Positions 10,094 to 19,767 are shown, counted from the first letter of the stretch. The stretch: DNA of 64,000 nt from Streptomyces violaceoruber (GCA_000720805.1 JODI01000019.1:1-64000), one strand, 5' to 3'. The notes: generated by a model not told the origin, from the sequence alone. Translations and numbers: made by a program.

Positions 10094-10762
10094 GTGAACA
10101 GGCCCACGGCGTACGCGACCACCTCGGCCCTCGCGCTGCCCCAACAGCCGACGGCCCCGGCCGAGGAGGCCTGCGACCCGCTCGGCGCACCCGTCGTCCG
10201 TGACCTCCGGGAGCGCGACGGCCACAGCCCGCACGCCCTGCTCTTCGGCCCCCAGGACCTGGTGGTGATCACCGGCCTGCCCGGCAGCGGCAAGTCCACG
10301 CTGATGCGCCGCACGGTCAAGGGGGCCCGTATCGACTCCCAGGACACCCGCGACCGCTGGGACGAGCGAATGCCCCGCCTCCTGCCGTACGCGGTCTACC
10401 GCCCGCTGGTTCGCTTCGCGCACTACGCCGGTCTGCGCCGCGCCCTGCGCTCCGGCGAGGGCGTCGTCGTGCACGACTGCGGTACGCAGGCATGGGTGCG
10501 CTCCTGGCTGGCCCGCGAGGCCCGGCGCCGGGGCGGCACCCTGCACCTGCTCCTGCTCGACGTCACACCGGACACCGCACTGGAGGGCCAACGCGAGCGC
10601 GGCCGCGGGGTTTCCCGCTACGCGTTCCTGCGCCACCGGGGAGCGGCCTCCCGTCTGATCAGCGCCGTGGAGCAGGGCGACCTCCCCCCGGGCTGCGGCT
10701 CCGCGGTCCTGATCGACCGGGACGCGGCGAACGTACTGCGACGCATCGGCTTCGCGGGCTGA
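10094..10762 (+). CDS. P-loop ATP/GTP-binding protein (predicted kinase-like)
   Basis: 222 aa from a GTG. A Walker A motif ITGLPGSGKSTLM is at about residue 58, followed by a lid-rich region with many arginines (RDRWDERMPR, EARRRGG, GQRERGRG) as in small nucleoside or sugar kinases of the AAA_33 type. The strand LHLLLLDVTPDTAL before the second half is where such kinases place a Walker B-like strand. The substrate is unknown. It is divergent from the riboswitch-led glycine cluster and is followed by two SseB-like genes, a layout I believe is conserved in streptomycetes. Confidence 0.75.
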   Translation: MNRPTAYATTSALALPQQPTAPAEEACDPLGAPVVRDLRERDGHSPHALLFGPQDLVVITGLPGSGKSTLMRRTVKGARIDSQDTRDRWDERMPRLLPYAVYRPLVRFAHYAGLRRALRSGEGVVVHDCGTQAWVRSWLAREARRRGGTLHLLLLDVTPDTALEGQRERGRGVSRYAFLRHRGAASRLISAVEQGDLPPGCGSAVLIDRDAANVLRRIGFAG

Positions 10763-10923
10763 GGGCGGCGGGGCCGGTAGCGGGGTGCACCGAACTCGTC
10801 GGCCCCGGCTCGCCCCAGGGGACCCGGCCGGGGCGGATACCGCGCGGGTCTCTCCCGTGCGCCCCGTACCCGTTAGCCTTTTCGCCACAGCACGTGAGTA
10901 CTCGCAAGGCGGTAGGCAGGCAG

Positions 10924-11724
10924 ATGGACTTCCCGGCGGATTTTCCCGCTGACTTCTCGGGCATCCCGGCACAGGCGTACCCCCATCCGCACGGCGGATG
11001 GCCCGGTAACGAGCTGGAGGAGGTGCTGTCCGCCTCCCTCGGCGTTCCCGGGGCGGCCGGACGGATCATCGAGGTGCTCGGGCGCAGTTTCGTCTGGGTG
11101 CCACTGCCCAACGGCGGCGGCCCGCACAGCGGTCCGCTGGACCTGCCCGCCCTGGAGATCGAGGGCCAGGCCTACGTGCCGGTGTTCAGCTCCGAGGAGC
11201 AGTTCCGTCAGGTCGTCGGCTCGCACATGTCGTACACCATCGCGCCCGCCGTCGAGTTCGCGCGCGGTCTGCCGCCCCAGGTCGGCCTCGCCGTGAACCC
11301 GGACGGTGTGGTCGGTGTCCCGCTTCCGCCGGGGGCGGTCGCCGAGCTGTGCCGGGCGGGCCGGACCCCGCTGGACGGTCCCACGAGCGGTGGCCGGGTC
11401 AGGCTCTACGAGCCCGACTGGCAGGACGACCCGGTGGACTTCCTGGCCGCCGCCTCGGCCGAGTTCGCCACGACCGGCGTGGTCCTCACCGCCCGCCGCT
11501 GCCTCGCCACCATCGAGACGGCCGACCCGGTGATGTTCGTGGGCGTCGAACTCTCCCAGTGGGAGGGCGATCTGCGCGCCCTGCCCATGGAGGCCCTGGC
11601 CCGGGCCCTGGGCATCACCCCGGCCCCCTGGCCGGTCAACCTCGTCCTGCTGGACGTGACGGACGACCCGGTGGGCCACTGGATGCGAGACCAGGTACGG
11701 CCCTTCTACACGAGGGACTACTAG
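10924..11724 (+). CDS. SseB-family protein, copy 1
   Basis: 266 aa. The core (FVWVPLPNGGG, LEIEGQAYVPVFSSEEQFRQV, then LAVNPDGVVGVPLPPGAVAEL) matches the SseB N-terminal domain, and the C-terminal half, with VNLVLLDVTDDPVGHWMRD, matches the SseB C-terminal domain. The family is named after enhanced serine sensitivity in E. coli, but its biochemical role is unknown; cytoplasmic. The ATG chosen begins MDFPADFPADF after a purine-rich AGGCAGGCAG. A paralogue follows directly. Location next to the serine/glycine genes is suggestive but unproven. Confidence 0.85.
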   Translation: MDFPADFPADFSGIPAQAYPHPHGGWPGNELEEVLSASLGVPGAAGRIIEVLGRSFVWVPLPNGGGPHSGPLDLPALEIEGQAYVPVFSSEEQFRQVVGSHMSYTIAPAVEFARGLPPQVGLAVNPDGVVGVPLPPGAVAELCRAGRTPLDGPTSGGRVRLYEPDWQDDPVDFLAAASAEFATTGVVLTARRCLATIETADPVMFVGVELSQWEGDLRALPMEALARALGITPAPWPVNLVLLDVTDDPVGHWMRDQVRPFYTRDY

Positions 11725-11874
11725 CGACCCCGCCAGGGGCGGACCACCCGGCCCCACGACCCGCACCCGCACCCGACGACGCCCGACAACCCCCGAGCTC
11801 CGGGGCGGCTGCTGTCGGTGGAGCAACTTAAGCTGGTTTCATATCCGGGGCACACTCTCGAAGGGGCGGTACAG

Positions 11875-12669
11875 GTGAGCGCCAGCGGCATCGCGACCGG
11901 GCAGGTCGAGCACATGCTGCGCCAGGTGACGCCCGGGCGTTACGACGCCTACGAGGCACTCCTGCGCGCGCTCGCGACCCCCTCCTCCGGCCAGGTCTGG
12001 ATGCTGCTGTGGCACGGCCAGGCCGGCTCCCCCGACGCCCAGTACGGAAACATGCAGGTCGAGGGGTTCGGCTACGCGCCCTGCGTGACCTCCGCCCAGG
12101 AGTTGTCGGCCAGCGGCTGGAACAGGTCGTACGAAGTGGTCGACGGCCTCGACGTGGCCCGCACCCTCTACCCCGACCACTACGGCCTCTGGCTCAACCC
12201 GCACGCCCCGGGCGGCGGCGTCGGCATCCCCTGGCTCGATCTGCGCCGTATCGCCACGGGACTCGAGCGCCAGCCCGCCGGACCCCTGAGACTGTCCGAG
12301 CCCGCGATCGAGATCCCGCAGTTCTACGCCCTGCTCGCGCAGAACGCCCACCGCACCCCGGCGGTCCGCGCGTTGCGCCGCGCCTGGGTGCAGCCCGCGC
12401 TCGGGGCGCCGTATCTCGCCATCGGTCTCGATGTGTACGACACCAGCCCGCCGGCCGTGGACTCGGTACGCGCGATGATGCAGCAGTCCATCGGCGCGGT
12501 CCCGGACGGACTGCCGGTGTCGACGGTGGCGATGTCCGACGAATACGACCCGGTCGCCCTGTGGATGCGGGCGAGCGCCCGCCCCTTCTACGACCGTGAG
12601 GCGCACGGCGCCCCGGCGCAGAGCCCGGCGGCCGGGTACGGGTATCCCCAGGCCGGCGGCCGGTACTGA
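11875..12669 (+). CDS. SseB-family protein, copy 2
   Basis: About 264 aa from a GTG preceded by AAGGGG. It shares with its neighbour the two-part SseB layout: an N-terminal part binding VEHMLRQVTPGRYDAYEALL and a C-terminal part ending VSTVAMSDEYDPVALWMRASARPFYDRE, which mirrors the WMRDQVRPFYTRD ending of copy 1. A short glycine/proline/tyrosine-rich tail follows. An upstream GTG would add 19 residues. The two copies probably arose by tandem duplication and may form a hetero-oligomer; that is inference. Confidence 0.8.
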   Translation: MSASGIATGQVEHMLRQVTPGRYDAYEALLRALATPSSGQVWMLLWHGQAGSPDAQYGNMQVEGFGYAPCVTSAQELSASGWNRSYEVVDGLDVARTLYPDHYGLWLNPHAPGGGVGIPWLDLRRIATGLERQPAGPLRLSEPAIEIPQFYALLAQNAHRTPAVRALRRAWVQPALGAPYLAIGLDVYDTSPPAVDSVRAMMQQSIGAVPDGLPVSTVAMSDEYDPVALWMRASARPFYDREAHGAPAQSPAAGYGYPQAGGRY

Positions 12670-13271
12670 CCGCTGCGGACCGGGAAAGGGGCCGGAAGGC
12701 GCGCGTTACCCGCGCGAAGGCTCGGGGTTGCGCCGCGCGCGGTCTGGCCGGCGGGGCCGGGATGTCCTTGCTCGCGCCCCCTTCCTTGGAGGGTGGGGGC
12801 GATTTCGGCCACGGGACCGTGGCGGCGCCCGGCGACTGCCCACCCGACCGCATGGCGCCCCGGCGAGCGCACCGGGCGGACACGCCCCCTGCATCTCCTG
12901 GACAGCCTCGGGACGGCAGGAGGCACCGTCTTCCACGACCGACGAAACCGGACCCCGGCACCAGCGCGGGCTCCCGTTTCGTTCCAGGTGGTCTCTGCGC
13001 GTAGATTGGCATCGGATGACTCAATGGTGCCCGTTTCGCCCCGGTGTCCCAACTTCCACACGTCCGTTACGTGTTACCCACTGTTCGGATAACGGAATCG
13101 CTGGTAGTGCATCACGGTTGCGCATCCATTCACCGCCAACCCTGGCCCCTGATCGCCGAGGCGTTGAAGACTCCCCGCAATAGGGGGGTCGCCCCCGTGT
13201 GTTCGACGGACGATCAGCCGCTACAGCGGCATGTGCGGGCCGGTCACCGCCGGTTGAGAGGGGTCCCTGCC
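12670..13271. other. 602-bp gap: leader of the peptide ABC operon
   Basis: No gene is supported. Near the left end CGCCCCC and GGGGGCG (12775-12801) frame a hairpin that may end the SseB unit. Further right TCCGTTA (13063-13069) and TAACGGA (13090-13096) form a 7-bp inverted repeat, and CCGCTACAGCGG at about 13218 is another small palindrome. The importer promoter and any operator should lie here. Confidence 0.6.
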
Positions 13272-14273
13272 ATGACGGCGCCATTGCACGACACTGCTGC
13301 GGAAGCGGCGCCGAGCGCTCCAGCCGATCCCGCGGGGCCTGGAGCGAAGAAGGTCGAAGGCCGGTCCCTCAAGCAGATCGCCTGGAATCGCCTCAAGCAG
13401 GACAAGGTCGCCCTCGCGGGCGGCATCACCGTGCTGGTCCTGGTGCTGGTCGCCGTGTTCGCGCCGCTGATCGTCTCGCTGCTCGGACACCCGCCGAACG
13501 AGTTCCACCAGGACCAACTGGACCCGCTGACCAACCTGCCGCAGGGTGCCTGGGGCGGAGTGAGCGGGGACTACCTCTTCGGCGTCGAGCCCAACAAGGG
13601 CCGTGACGTCTTCAGCCGAATCGTCTACGGCGCCCGCATCTCGCTCCTCGTGGCCTTCCTCGCCGCCGTGGTCGCCGTGGTGCTCGGGACGCTCTTCGGG
13701 ATCATCGCCGGCTACTTCGGCGGCTGGATCGACGCTTTCATCAGCCGCACCATGGACGTGCTGCTCTCCTTCCCGCAGCTGCTCTTCATCATCTCCCTGG
13801 TCTCGGTCCTCCCGGACGACCTGCTGGGACTGACCGGCTCGGGCGTGCGGATCGCCGTACTCGTCCTGGTCATCGGATTCTTCGGCTGGCCCTACGTCGG
13901 CCGGATCGTCCGCGGTCAGACCCTGAGCCTGCGGGAGCGCGAGTACATCGAGGCGGCGCGCAGCCTCGGCGGCGGCAGGCGGCACATCCTGTTCAAGGAG
14001 CTGCTGCCCAACCTGTTCGCCCCGATCATGGTCTACGCGACGCTGATGATCCCCACCAACATCCTCACGGAGGCGGCGCTCAGCTTCCTCGGCGCGGGTG
14101 TCCGGCCGCCGACGGCCTCCTGGGGCGGCATGCTGCGTGACGCCCTGCAGACGTACGAGCACGACCCGATGTTCATGGTCTTCCCCGGTGCGACGATCTT
14201 CGTCACCGTCCTGGCCTTCAACCTCTTCGGTGACGGCCTGCGGGACGCGCTCGATCCCAAGGGGACCCGCTAG
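13272..14273 (+). CDS. Peptide/nickel-type ABC transporter permease (OppC-like)
   Basis: 333 aa. Six-helix inner-membrane permease of the DppC/OppC class: an N-terminal helix after the positively charged WNRLKQDKVALAGG, a periplasmic-side loop, five further helices, and the cytoplasmic EAA loop (EAARSLGGGRRHILFKELLPN) that docks on the ATPases. The ATG chosen is preceded by GAGAGG. First gene of a five-gene import operon: permease, binding protein, permease, two ATPases. Oligopeptides are the likeliest substrate given the secreted aminopeptidase downstream. Confidence 0.9.
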   Translation: MTAPLHDTAAEAAPSAPADPAGPGAKKVEGRSLKQIAWNRLKQDKVALAGGITVLVLVLVAVFAPLIVSLLGHPPNEFHQDQLDPLTNLPQGAWGGVSGDYLFGVEPNKGRDVFSRIVYGARISLLVAFLAAVVAVVLGTLFGIIAGYFGGWIDAFISRTMDVLLSFPQLLFIISLVSVLPDDLLGLTGSGVRIAVLVLVIGFFGWPYVGRIVRGQTLSLREREYIEAARSLGGGRRHILFKELLPNLFAPIMVYATLMIPTNILTEAALSFLGAGVRPPTASWGGMLRDALQTYEHDPMFMVFPGATIFVTVLAFNLFGDGLRDALDPKGTR

Positions 14274-14374
14274 ACCCGCTAGCCCACGTATTGCCCCTGC
14301 CGCACCGTCAGGTGGCTCTTCCCATGGTTCTCCGGCACAGGCCCGGGACCGCGAATCTCGGAGGTTACGAGAAA

Positions 14375-16141
14375 ATGCCCACAGGTTCCCCGAAGCGGCG
14401 GCTCGCTGCTGGCGCAGCCCTCGTTGTCGCGGCGCTGGTGACCACCACGGCGTGCGGCGGCGGTGACGGTGACGACAAGAGCGAGAAGGGTGCCGGTTAC
14501 AACGCGGCGCTGAACAAGGTTGTCAACGCGTCCGCCAAGAAGGGCGGGACGCTGAAGTTCGTCGGCAAGCAGGACTTCGACTCCCTGGACCCGCAGCGTA
14601 CGTACTACGGCATGACCTGGGACTTCATGCGGTTCTTCACCCGCACCCTGGTCACGTACGACACCAAGCCGGGCGCGGCGTCGAACAAGCTGGTCGGCGA
14701 CCTGGCCACCGGCCCCGGCGAGGTCTCGGCCGACGGCAAGACCTACACGTACAAGCTGCGTGACGGCCTCACCTGGGAGGACGGCTCCGCGCTGACCTCC
14801 AAGGACATCAAGTACGGCATCGAGCGCATCTGGGCGACCGACACCATCACCGGTGGCCCGGCGTACATCAAGCAGACGCTCGACCCCAAGGGCGAGTACA
14901 AGGGGCCGTACAAGGACAAGTCGGCGGACAAGCTGGGCCTGAAGGCGATCGAGACGCCGGACGACAAGACCATCGTCTTCAAGCTGCCCAAGCCCAACGG
15001 TGACTTCGAGCAGTTCCTGGCCATGCCCACCGGTGCCCCGGTGAAGCAGAGCAAGGACACCGGCGCCAAGTACACGCAGCAGCCGTTCTCCTCCGGCCCG
15101 TACAAGATCCAGTCGCACAAGGCCAACAAGAGCCTGGTGCTGGTGCGCAACACGGCCTGGAAGAAGTCGTCGGACCCGCTGCGCCCGGCCCTGCCGGACA
15201 AGATCACCGTGACGATCTCCGCCAACCTGGAGGAGAACGACAAGCGGCTGATGGAGGGCGACTACGACCTCGATGTCAACGGCACCGGCATGACCCAGTC
15301 GGGCCGCGTCAGCGCTGTCGAGGACCACCGGTCGGACATCGACAACATCCAGACGTCCTTCGTCCGTTACGTGGCCCTGGTCCACACGGCGAAGCCGCTG
15401 GACAACGTCAACTGCCGCAAGGCCGTCTTCTACGCCACGGACTTCGCGGGTCTGCAGCAGACGCGTGGTGGCGCGGTCGCCGGTGGCGACATCGCCAACT
15501 CGGTCTTCCCGAAGACCATCCCGGGCTACACCGACTACGACCCGTACGGCGTCCTCGCCCGCAAGGGCAAGCCGGACCTCGCCAAGGCCAAGGACTCGCT
15601 GAAGGAGTGCGGCAAGCCGTCCGGCTTCTCCACCAAGCTCACCGCCCGTACCAACAACCCGGGTGAGGTCGACGCGGCCGAGGCCCTGCAGGAGCAGCTC
15701 GGCAAGGTCGGCATCAAGGTCGAGGTCGACCCGATCGACGGCGCCCAGTCCTCCAGCATCACCGGCTCGCCGAAGGTCGTGAAGGAGCGCGGCTACGGCA
15801 TGACGATGAGCGGCTGGGGTCCGGACTTCCCGACCGGCCAGGGCTACGCGCAGCCGCTGTTCGACAGCCGCTTCATCTTCCAGAACGGCAACTACAACGA
15901 GTCGCAGATCAAGGACAAGAAGATCGACCAGCTCTTCGACGACGCGATCGCCTCGACCGACCCGGCCAAGTCCAAGGCGCTGTACGAGGACATGAACAAG
16001 AGCCTGCTCGACAACGCCGACTGGATGCCGTTCATCTACGAGAAGAACATCTCGTGGCGCGGCCCCCGGCTGACCAACATCTACTCGTCCGCCGCGTACA
16101 ACGGCCGCTACGACTACGTCTCCCTGGGCGTCGTGAAGTAG
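14375..16141 (+). CDS. Oligopeptide-binding lipoprotein (SBP family 5)
   Basis: 588 aa. A lysine/arginine-rich start, a hydrophobic segment and the lipobox TTAC place it as a lipoprotein anchored at Cys27. The mature part is a family 5 solute-binding protein: GGTLKFVGKQDFDSLDPQ, LRDGLTWEDGSALTSKDIKYG, then DAAEALQEQLGKVGIKVEV and a C-terminal WMPFIYEKNISWRG. It captures the substrate, probably peptides, and hands it to the two permeases. GGAGG stands 10 nt before the ATG. A strong hairpin follows it, which may protect its mRNA for higher expression. Confidence 0.93.
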   Translation: MPTGSPKRRLAAGAALVVAALVTTTACGGGDGDDKSEKGAGYNAALNKVVNASAKKGGTLKFVGKQDFDSLDPQRTYYGMTWDFMRFFTRTLVTYDTKPGAASNKLVGDLATGPGEVSADGKTYTYKLRDGLTWEDGSALTSKDIKYGIERIWATDTITGGPAYIKQTLDPKGEYKGPYKDKSADKLGLKAIETPDDKTIVFKLPKPNGDFEQFLAMPTGAPVKQSKDTGAKYTQQPFSSGPYKIQSHKANKSLVLVRNTAWKKSSDPLRPALPDKITVTISANLEENDKRLMEGDYDLDVNGTGMTQSGRVSAVEDHRSDIDNIQTSFVRYVALVHTAKPLDNVNCRKAVFYATDFAGLQQTRGGAVAGGDIANSVFPKTIPGYTDYDPYGVLARKGKPDLAKAKDSLKECGKPSGFSTKLTARTNNPGEVDAAEALQEQLGKVGIKVEVDPIDGAQSSSITGSPKVVKERGYGMTMSGWGPDFPTGQGYAQPLFDSRFIFQNGNYNESQIKDKKIDQLFDDAIASTDPAKSKALYEDMNKSLLDNADWMPFIYEKNISWRGPRLTNIYSSAAYNGRYDYVSLGVVK

Positions 16142-16216
16142 TCGCCGGGCAGCCGCAGCTGATCGATTCCTTGCCGCCCCATCCCGCCAGTCCGAAGGGC
16201 AGGTGATGGCTCTGGT

Positions 16217-16254
16217 GGTGGCCGGGGACCTCCCACGAGGAGGACCCCGGCCAC
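16217..16254 (+). promoter_or_regulatory. Long perfect hairpin between binding-protein and permease genes
   Basis: An 11-bp outer stem (GGTGGCCGGGG against CCCCGGCCACC), an A-A mismatch, and an inner CCTCC/GGAGG stem close a 5-nt loop. The GAGGAGG inside is a perfect ribosome-binding sequence held in the stem. It lies 16 nt before the permease GTG. Likely roles are 3' stabilisation of the binding-protein mRNA or reduced read-through and translation of the permease. Confidence 0.7.
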
Positions 16255-16270
16255 CGCCGGGCCGCGCACA

Positions 16271-17272
16271 GTGCTTGCTTATCTCATCCGGCGTCTGGTC
16301 GCCGTTGTCATCATGGTGCTGGTCGTACTGCTCGCGACCTTCACCGTCTTCTACATGCTGCCCAAGTGGGCGGGACAGGACATCGCCGTCCTCTTCGCCG
16401 GCAAGGCCACCGGTGCCGAGCAGGTCGAGGGCATCAGGACCAAACTGGGCCTGGACGATCCGCTGTTCATCCAGTTCTGGGACTTCGTCAAGGGCATTCC
16501 GCTGGGCCGCACCTACGCCAACGGCAGTGACGTCACCCGCTGCCCGGCCCCCTGCTTCGGCTACTCCTTCGTCACGGAGGAGCCGGTGTGGAACACGCTG
16601 AAGGAGGCGCTGCCGGTCACCGCCGCGCTCGCCGCCGGCGCCTGCGTCCTCTGGCTGGTCGCGGGTGTCAGCACCGGCGTCGTCTCCGCGCTGAAGCGGG
16701 GCTCCGTCTGGGACCGCGTCGCGATGATCGGCGCCCTCGGCGGCGTCTCGCTGCCGATCTTCTTCACCGGCATGGTCGCGATGGGCATCTTCGTCCACAG
16801 CCTCGGCTGGGTGCACATCTCGGACAACCTCAGCACCGACGACTCCGTCGGCGTCTGGTTCGAGACCCTGCTGCTGCCCTGGATCGTGCTCGCCCTGCTG
16901 AACGCGGCGATGTACGCCCGCCTCACCCGGGCCACCATGCTCGACGTGCTCGGCGAGGACTACATCCGCACCGCCCGGGCCAAGGGCGTCGCGGAACGGG
17001 CCGTCATCACCCGGCACGCGCTGCGGTCCGCGATGACGCCGATCCTGACCGTCTTCGGTCTCGACATCGGCGTGCTGCTCGGCGGCGCCGTCCTGACGGA
17101 GTCCACGTTCAACCTCCCCGGCCTCGGTCTCGCCGCGGTCCAGGCCATCAGCAGCAAGGACCTGCCGGTGATCCTCGGGGTGACTCTGTTCGCGGCCCTC
17201 GCGATCGCCGTCGCCAACCTCGTCGTGGACCTGCTGTACGCCGTCATCGACCCGCGAGTGAGGCTGGGATGA
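16271..17272 (+). CDS. Peptide/nickel-type ABC transporter permease (OppB-like)
   Basis: 333 aa from a GTG. It starts with the typical LAYLIRRLVAVVIMVLVVLLATF helix region, followed by a roughly 100-residue external loop and five further helices; the EAA loop is RTARAKGVAERAVITRHALRS. It pairs with the OppC-like permease to form the membrane channel. No free ribosome binding site is visible; the only AGGAGG lies in the hairpin upstream. Its stop overlaps the start of the next gene (ATGA). Confidence 0.9.
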   Translation: MLAYLIRRLVAVVIMVLVVLLATFTVFYMLPKWAGQDIAVLFAGKATGAEQVEGIRTKLGLDDPLFIQFWDFVKGIPLGRTYANGSDVTRCPAPCFGYSFVTEEPVWNTLKEALPVTAALAAGACVLWLVAGVSTGVVSALKRGSVWDRVAMIGALGGVSLPIFFTGMVAMGIFVHSLGWVHISDNLSTDDSVGVWFETLLLPWIVLALLNAAMYARLTRATMLDVLGEDYIRTARAKGVAERAVITRHALRSAMTPILTVFGLDIGVLLGGAVLTESTFNLPGLGLAAVQAISSKDLPVILGVTLFAALAIAVANLVVDLLYAVIDPRVRLG

Positions 17273-18366
17273 CCGAACTGCACAAGACCGGAGCGGCCGT
17301 GGGGGAACCCGTGTCCGGCCGGCCCGCACCCACCGCCTTCCTCGAAGTACGCGACCTCAAGGTGCACTTCCCGACCGACGACGGCCTGGTCAAGTCCGTC
17401 GACGGCCTGAGTTTCCAGCTGGAGAAGGGCAAGACCCTCGGCATCGTGGGCGAGTCCGGCTCCGGCAAGTCGGTGACCTCGCTCGGCATCATGGGGCTTC
17501 ACACCGCCGGTCAGTACGGCAAGAAGAAGGCGCAGATCTCCGGTGAGATCTGGCTGGACGGCACCGAGCTGCTGACCGCCGACCCGGACGCGGTGCGCAA
17601 ACTGCGCGGCCGCGAGATGGCGATGATCTTCCAGGATCCGCTGTCCTCGCTGCACCCGTACTACACGATCGGCCAGCAGATCGTGGAGGCCTACCGGGTC
17701 CACCACGACGTGGACAAGAAGACCGCCAAGCGCCGTGCCGTGGAGATGCTCGACCGGGTCGGCATCCCGCAGCCGGACAAGCGGGTGAACAGCTACCCGC
17801 ACGAGTTCTCCGGCGGTATGCGCCAGCGCGCGATGATCGCGATGTCGCTGGTCAACAACCCCGAGCTGCTGATCGCGGATGAGCCGACGACCGCCCTGGA
17901 CGTCACCGTCCAGGCGCAGATCCTCGACCTCATCCGGGACCTGCAGAAGGAGTTCGGCTCCGCGGTCATCGTCATCACCCACGACCTGGGCGTCGTCGCC
18001 GAGCTGGCGGACGACATCCTGGTGATGTACGGCGGCCGCTGCGTCGAGCGGGGCCCGGCCGAGAAGGTGTTCTACGAGCCGCGGCACCCCTACACCTGGG
18101 GCCTGCTGGGCTCCATGCCGCGCCTGGACCGCGAGCAGCAGGACCGGCTGATCCCGGTCAAGGGCTCCCCGCCCTCGCTGATCAACGTCCCCGCCGGCTG
18201 CGCCTTCAACCCGCGCTGCCCGTACGCCGACATCCCCAAGGACAACGTCACCCGCACGGTCCGCCCCGAGCTGACCGAGGTCGGTGGCCGGCACTGGGCC
18301 GCCTGCCACATGACGCAGGAGCAGCGGGAGCGTATCTGGACCGAAGAGATTGCGCCGAAGCTGTGA
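17269..18366 (+). CDS. Peptide ABC transporter ATP-binding protein (OppD-like)
   Basis: 365 aa. Walker A GESGSGKS at about residue 60, ABC signature FSGGMRQR, Walker B LLIADEPT, and the C-terminal oligopeptide-transport domain with [10 protein letters not shown]. Many OppD/OppF-type ATPases carry a [4Fe-4S] cluster in that cysteine-rich tail (Cys near CAFNPRC and AACHM here), but cluster binding is inferred. ATGA overlap with the permease, GTGA overlap with the second ATPase: tight translational coupling. Confidence 0.93.
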   Translation: MTELHKTGAAVGEPVSGRPAPTAFLEVRDLKVHFPTDDGLVKSVDGLSFQLEKGKTLGIVGESGSGKSVTSLGIMGLHTAGQYGKKKAQISGEIWLDGTELLTADPDAVRKLRGREMAMIFQDPLSSLHPYYTIGQQIVEAYRVHHDVDKKTAKRRAVEMLDRVGIPQPDKRVNSYPHEFSGGMRQRAMIAMSLVNNPELLIADEPTTALDVTVQAQILDLIRDLQKEFGSAVIVITHDLGVVAELADDILVMYGGRCVERGPAEKVFYEPRHPYTWGLLGSMPRLDREQQDRLIPVKGSPPSLINVPAGCAFNPRCPYADIPKDNVTRTVRPELTEVGGRHWAACHMTQEQRERIWTEEIAPKL

Positions 18367-19730
18367 GTGACGAGAAAGCCCAGAAAGCCGAGACAACGGG
18401 GACGATTCCCGCACAGAGCCGGGGCCACGACCGCCCGCACGGCGAGGTGCTGCTGAAGGTCACCGGCCTGCAGAAGCACTTCCCGATCCGCAAGGGCCTG
18501 CTCAAGCGGCAGGTCGGCGCCGTGCACGCGGTCGACGGACTCGACTTCGAGGTCCGCTCCGGCGAGACGCTCGGGGTCGTGGGCGAATCCGGCTGCGGCA
18601 AGTCCACGATGGGCCGGCTGATCACCCGGCTGCTCGAACCGACCGGCGGCACGGTCGAGTTCGAGGGCAAGGACATCACGCACCTCGGTGTGAGCGGGAT
18701 GCGTCCGCTGCGCCGCGATGTGCAGATGATCTTCCAGGACCCGTACTCGTCGCTGAACCCGCGCCACACCATCGGCACCATCGTCGGCGCGCCCTTCAAG
18801 CTCCAGGGCGTCCAGCCCGAGGGCGGTGTGAAGAAGGAGGTGCAGCGGTTGCTGTCGGTGGTCGGGCTCAACCCCGAGCACTACAACCGCTATCCGCACG
18901 AATTCTCCGGCGGCCAGCGCCAGCGCATCGGCATCGCCCGCGCGCTCGCCCTCAACCCCAAGCTGGTGGTGGCCGACGAGCCGGTCTCCGCCCTGGACGT
19001 GTCGATCCAGGCCCAGGTGGTGAACCTGCTGGACGACCTCCAGGAGGAGCTCGGGCTGACGTACGTGATCATCGCGCACGACCTCTCGGTGGTCCGGCAC
19101 GTCTCGGACCGGATCGCGGTGATGTACCTCGGCAAGATCGTCGAGCTGGCCGACCGCGACTCGCTGTACAAGGCGCCGATGCACCCGTACACCAAGGCGC
19201 TGATGTCGGCCGTGCCGATCCCCGACCCCAAACGCCGGGGAGCCAAGAGCGAGCGCATCCTGCTCAAGGGTGACGTGCCCTCGCCGATCTCCCCGCCGAG
19301 CGGCTGCCGCTTCCACACCCGGTGCTGGAAGGCGACGGAGATCTGCAAGACGGTCGAGCCGCCGCTGGCCGAGCTGAAGCCCGGCCAGCAGGTCGCCTGC
19401 CACCACCCGGAGAACTTCGAGGACCAGGCCCCGCAGGAGACGGTGCTGCTCTCCGCCGCGAAGGAGGCCGCGGAGCTGGTGCCGGAGGCGGTGCTGGAGG
19501 AGTCGGCGGAGACGTCGGCGGCGGTGGCGGCGGAGGTCGTCGAGTCCGCGGCGGCAGCCGAACCGGCCGAGGTCGTCGAGTCCGCGGCGGCAGCCGAACC
19601 GGCCGAGGTGGCCGAGTCCGCGGCGGCAGCCGAACCGGCCGAGGTGGCCGAGTCCGCGGCGGCAGCCGAACCCGCCGAGGTCGCCAAGGCCGACGGTGCC
19701 GGTGAGACCCAGGAGTCAACTGACAAGTAA
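18363..19730 (+). CDS. Peptide ABC transporter ATP-binding protein (OppF-like) with Ala/Glu repeat tail
   Basis: 455 aa from a GTG overlapping the previous stop. Walker [12 protein letters not shown], signature [15 protein letters not shown], Walker B VVADEP, and the oligopeptide C-terminal domain with [10 protein letters not shown]. The family normally ends at about residue 360. Here an extra tail of about 90 residues is rich in Ala, Glu, Pro and Val and contains four 12-residue repeats EV[V/A]ESAAAAEPA. The tail is likely disordered; it might be a spacer or interaction segment, or only a product of repeat expansion. Confidence 0.92.
   Translation: MSDEKAQKAETTGTIPAQSRGHDRPHGEVLLKVTGLQKHFPIRKGLLKRQVGAVHAVDGLDFEVRSGETLGVVGESGCGKSTMGRLITRLLEPTGGTVEFEGKDITHLGVSGMRPLRRDVQMIFQDPYSSLNPRHTIGTIVGAPFKLQGVQPEGGVKKEVQRLLSVVGLNPEHYNRYPHEFSGGQRQRIGIARALALNPKLVVADEPVSALDVSIQAQVVNLLDDLQEELGLTYVIIAHDLSVVRHVSDRIAVMYLGKIVELADRDSLYKAPMHPYTKALMSAVPIPDPKRRGAKSERILLKGDVPSPISPPSGCRFHTRCWKATEICKTVEPPLAELKPGQQVACHHPENFEDQAPQETVLLSAAKEAAELVPEAVLEESAETSAAVAAEVVESAAAAEPAEVVESAAAAEPAEVAESAAAAEPAEVAESAAAAEPAEVAKADGAGETQESTDK
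19533..19676 (+). repeat. Four 36-bp direct repeats within the OppF-like tail
   Basis: Units begin at 19533, 19569, 19605 and 19641, each 36 bp and nearly identical at DNA level (GTCGTC changes to GTGGCC in the later two). Each encodes [12 protein letters not shown]. The near-identity suggests recent slippage expansion and probable length variation among strains. Confidence 0.9.
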
Positions 19731-19757
19731 CGCATGACAAGTTGGCAAAGTCATGCG
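19731..19757. promoter_or_regulatory. 8-bp inverted repeat CGCATGAC-N11-GTCATGCG
   Basis: A perfect inverted repeat directly after the OppF-like stop codon and before the aminopeptidase leader. The 11-nt loop is AT-richer than its surroundings. No T-tract follows, so an operator is as likely as a terminator. Confidence 0.6.
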
Positions 19758-19767
19758 CATGTCTAAA

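Noticed and set aside
14279..17329. Open frame of about 1000 codons antisense to the binding-protein and permease genes
   Set aside because: The plus-strand proteins are unmistakable transporter parts; the antisense reading is Asp/Val/Arg-rich shadow.
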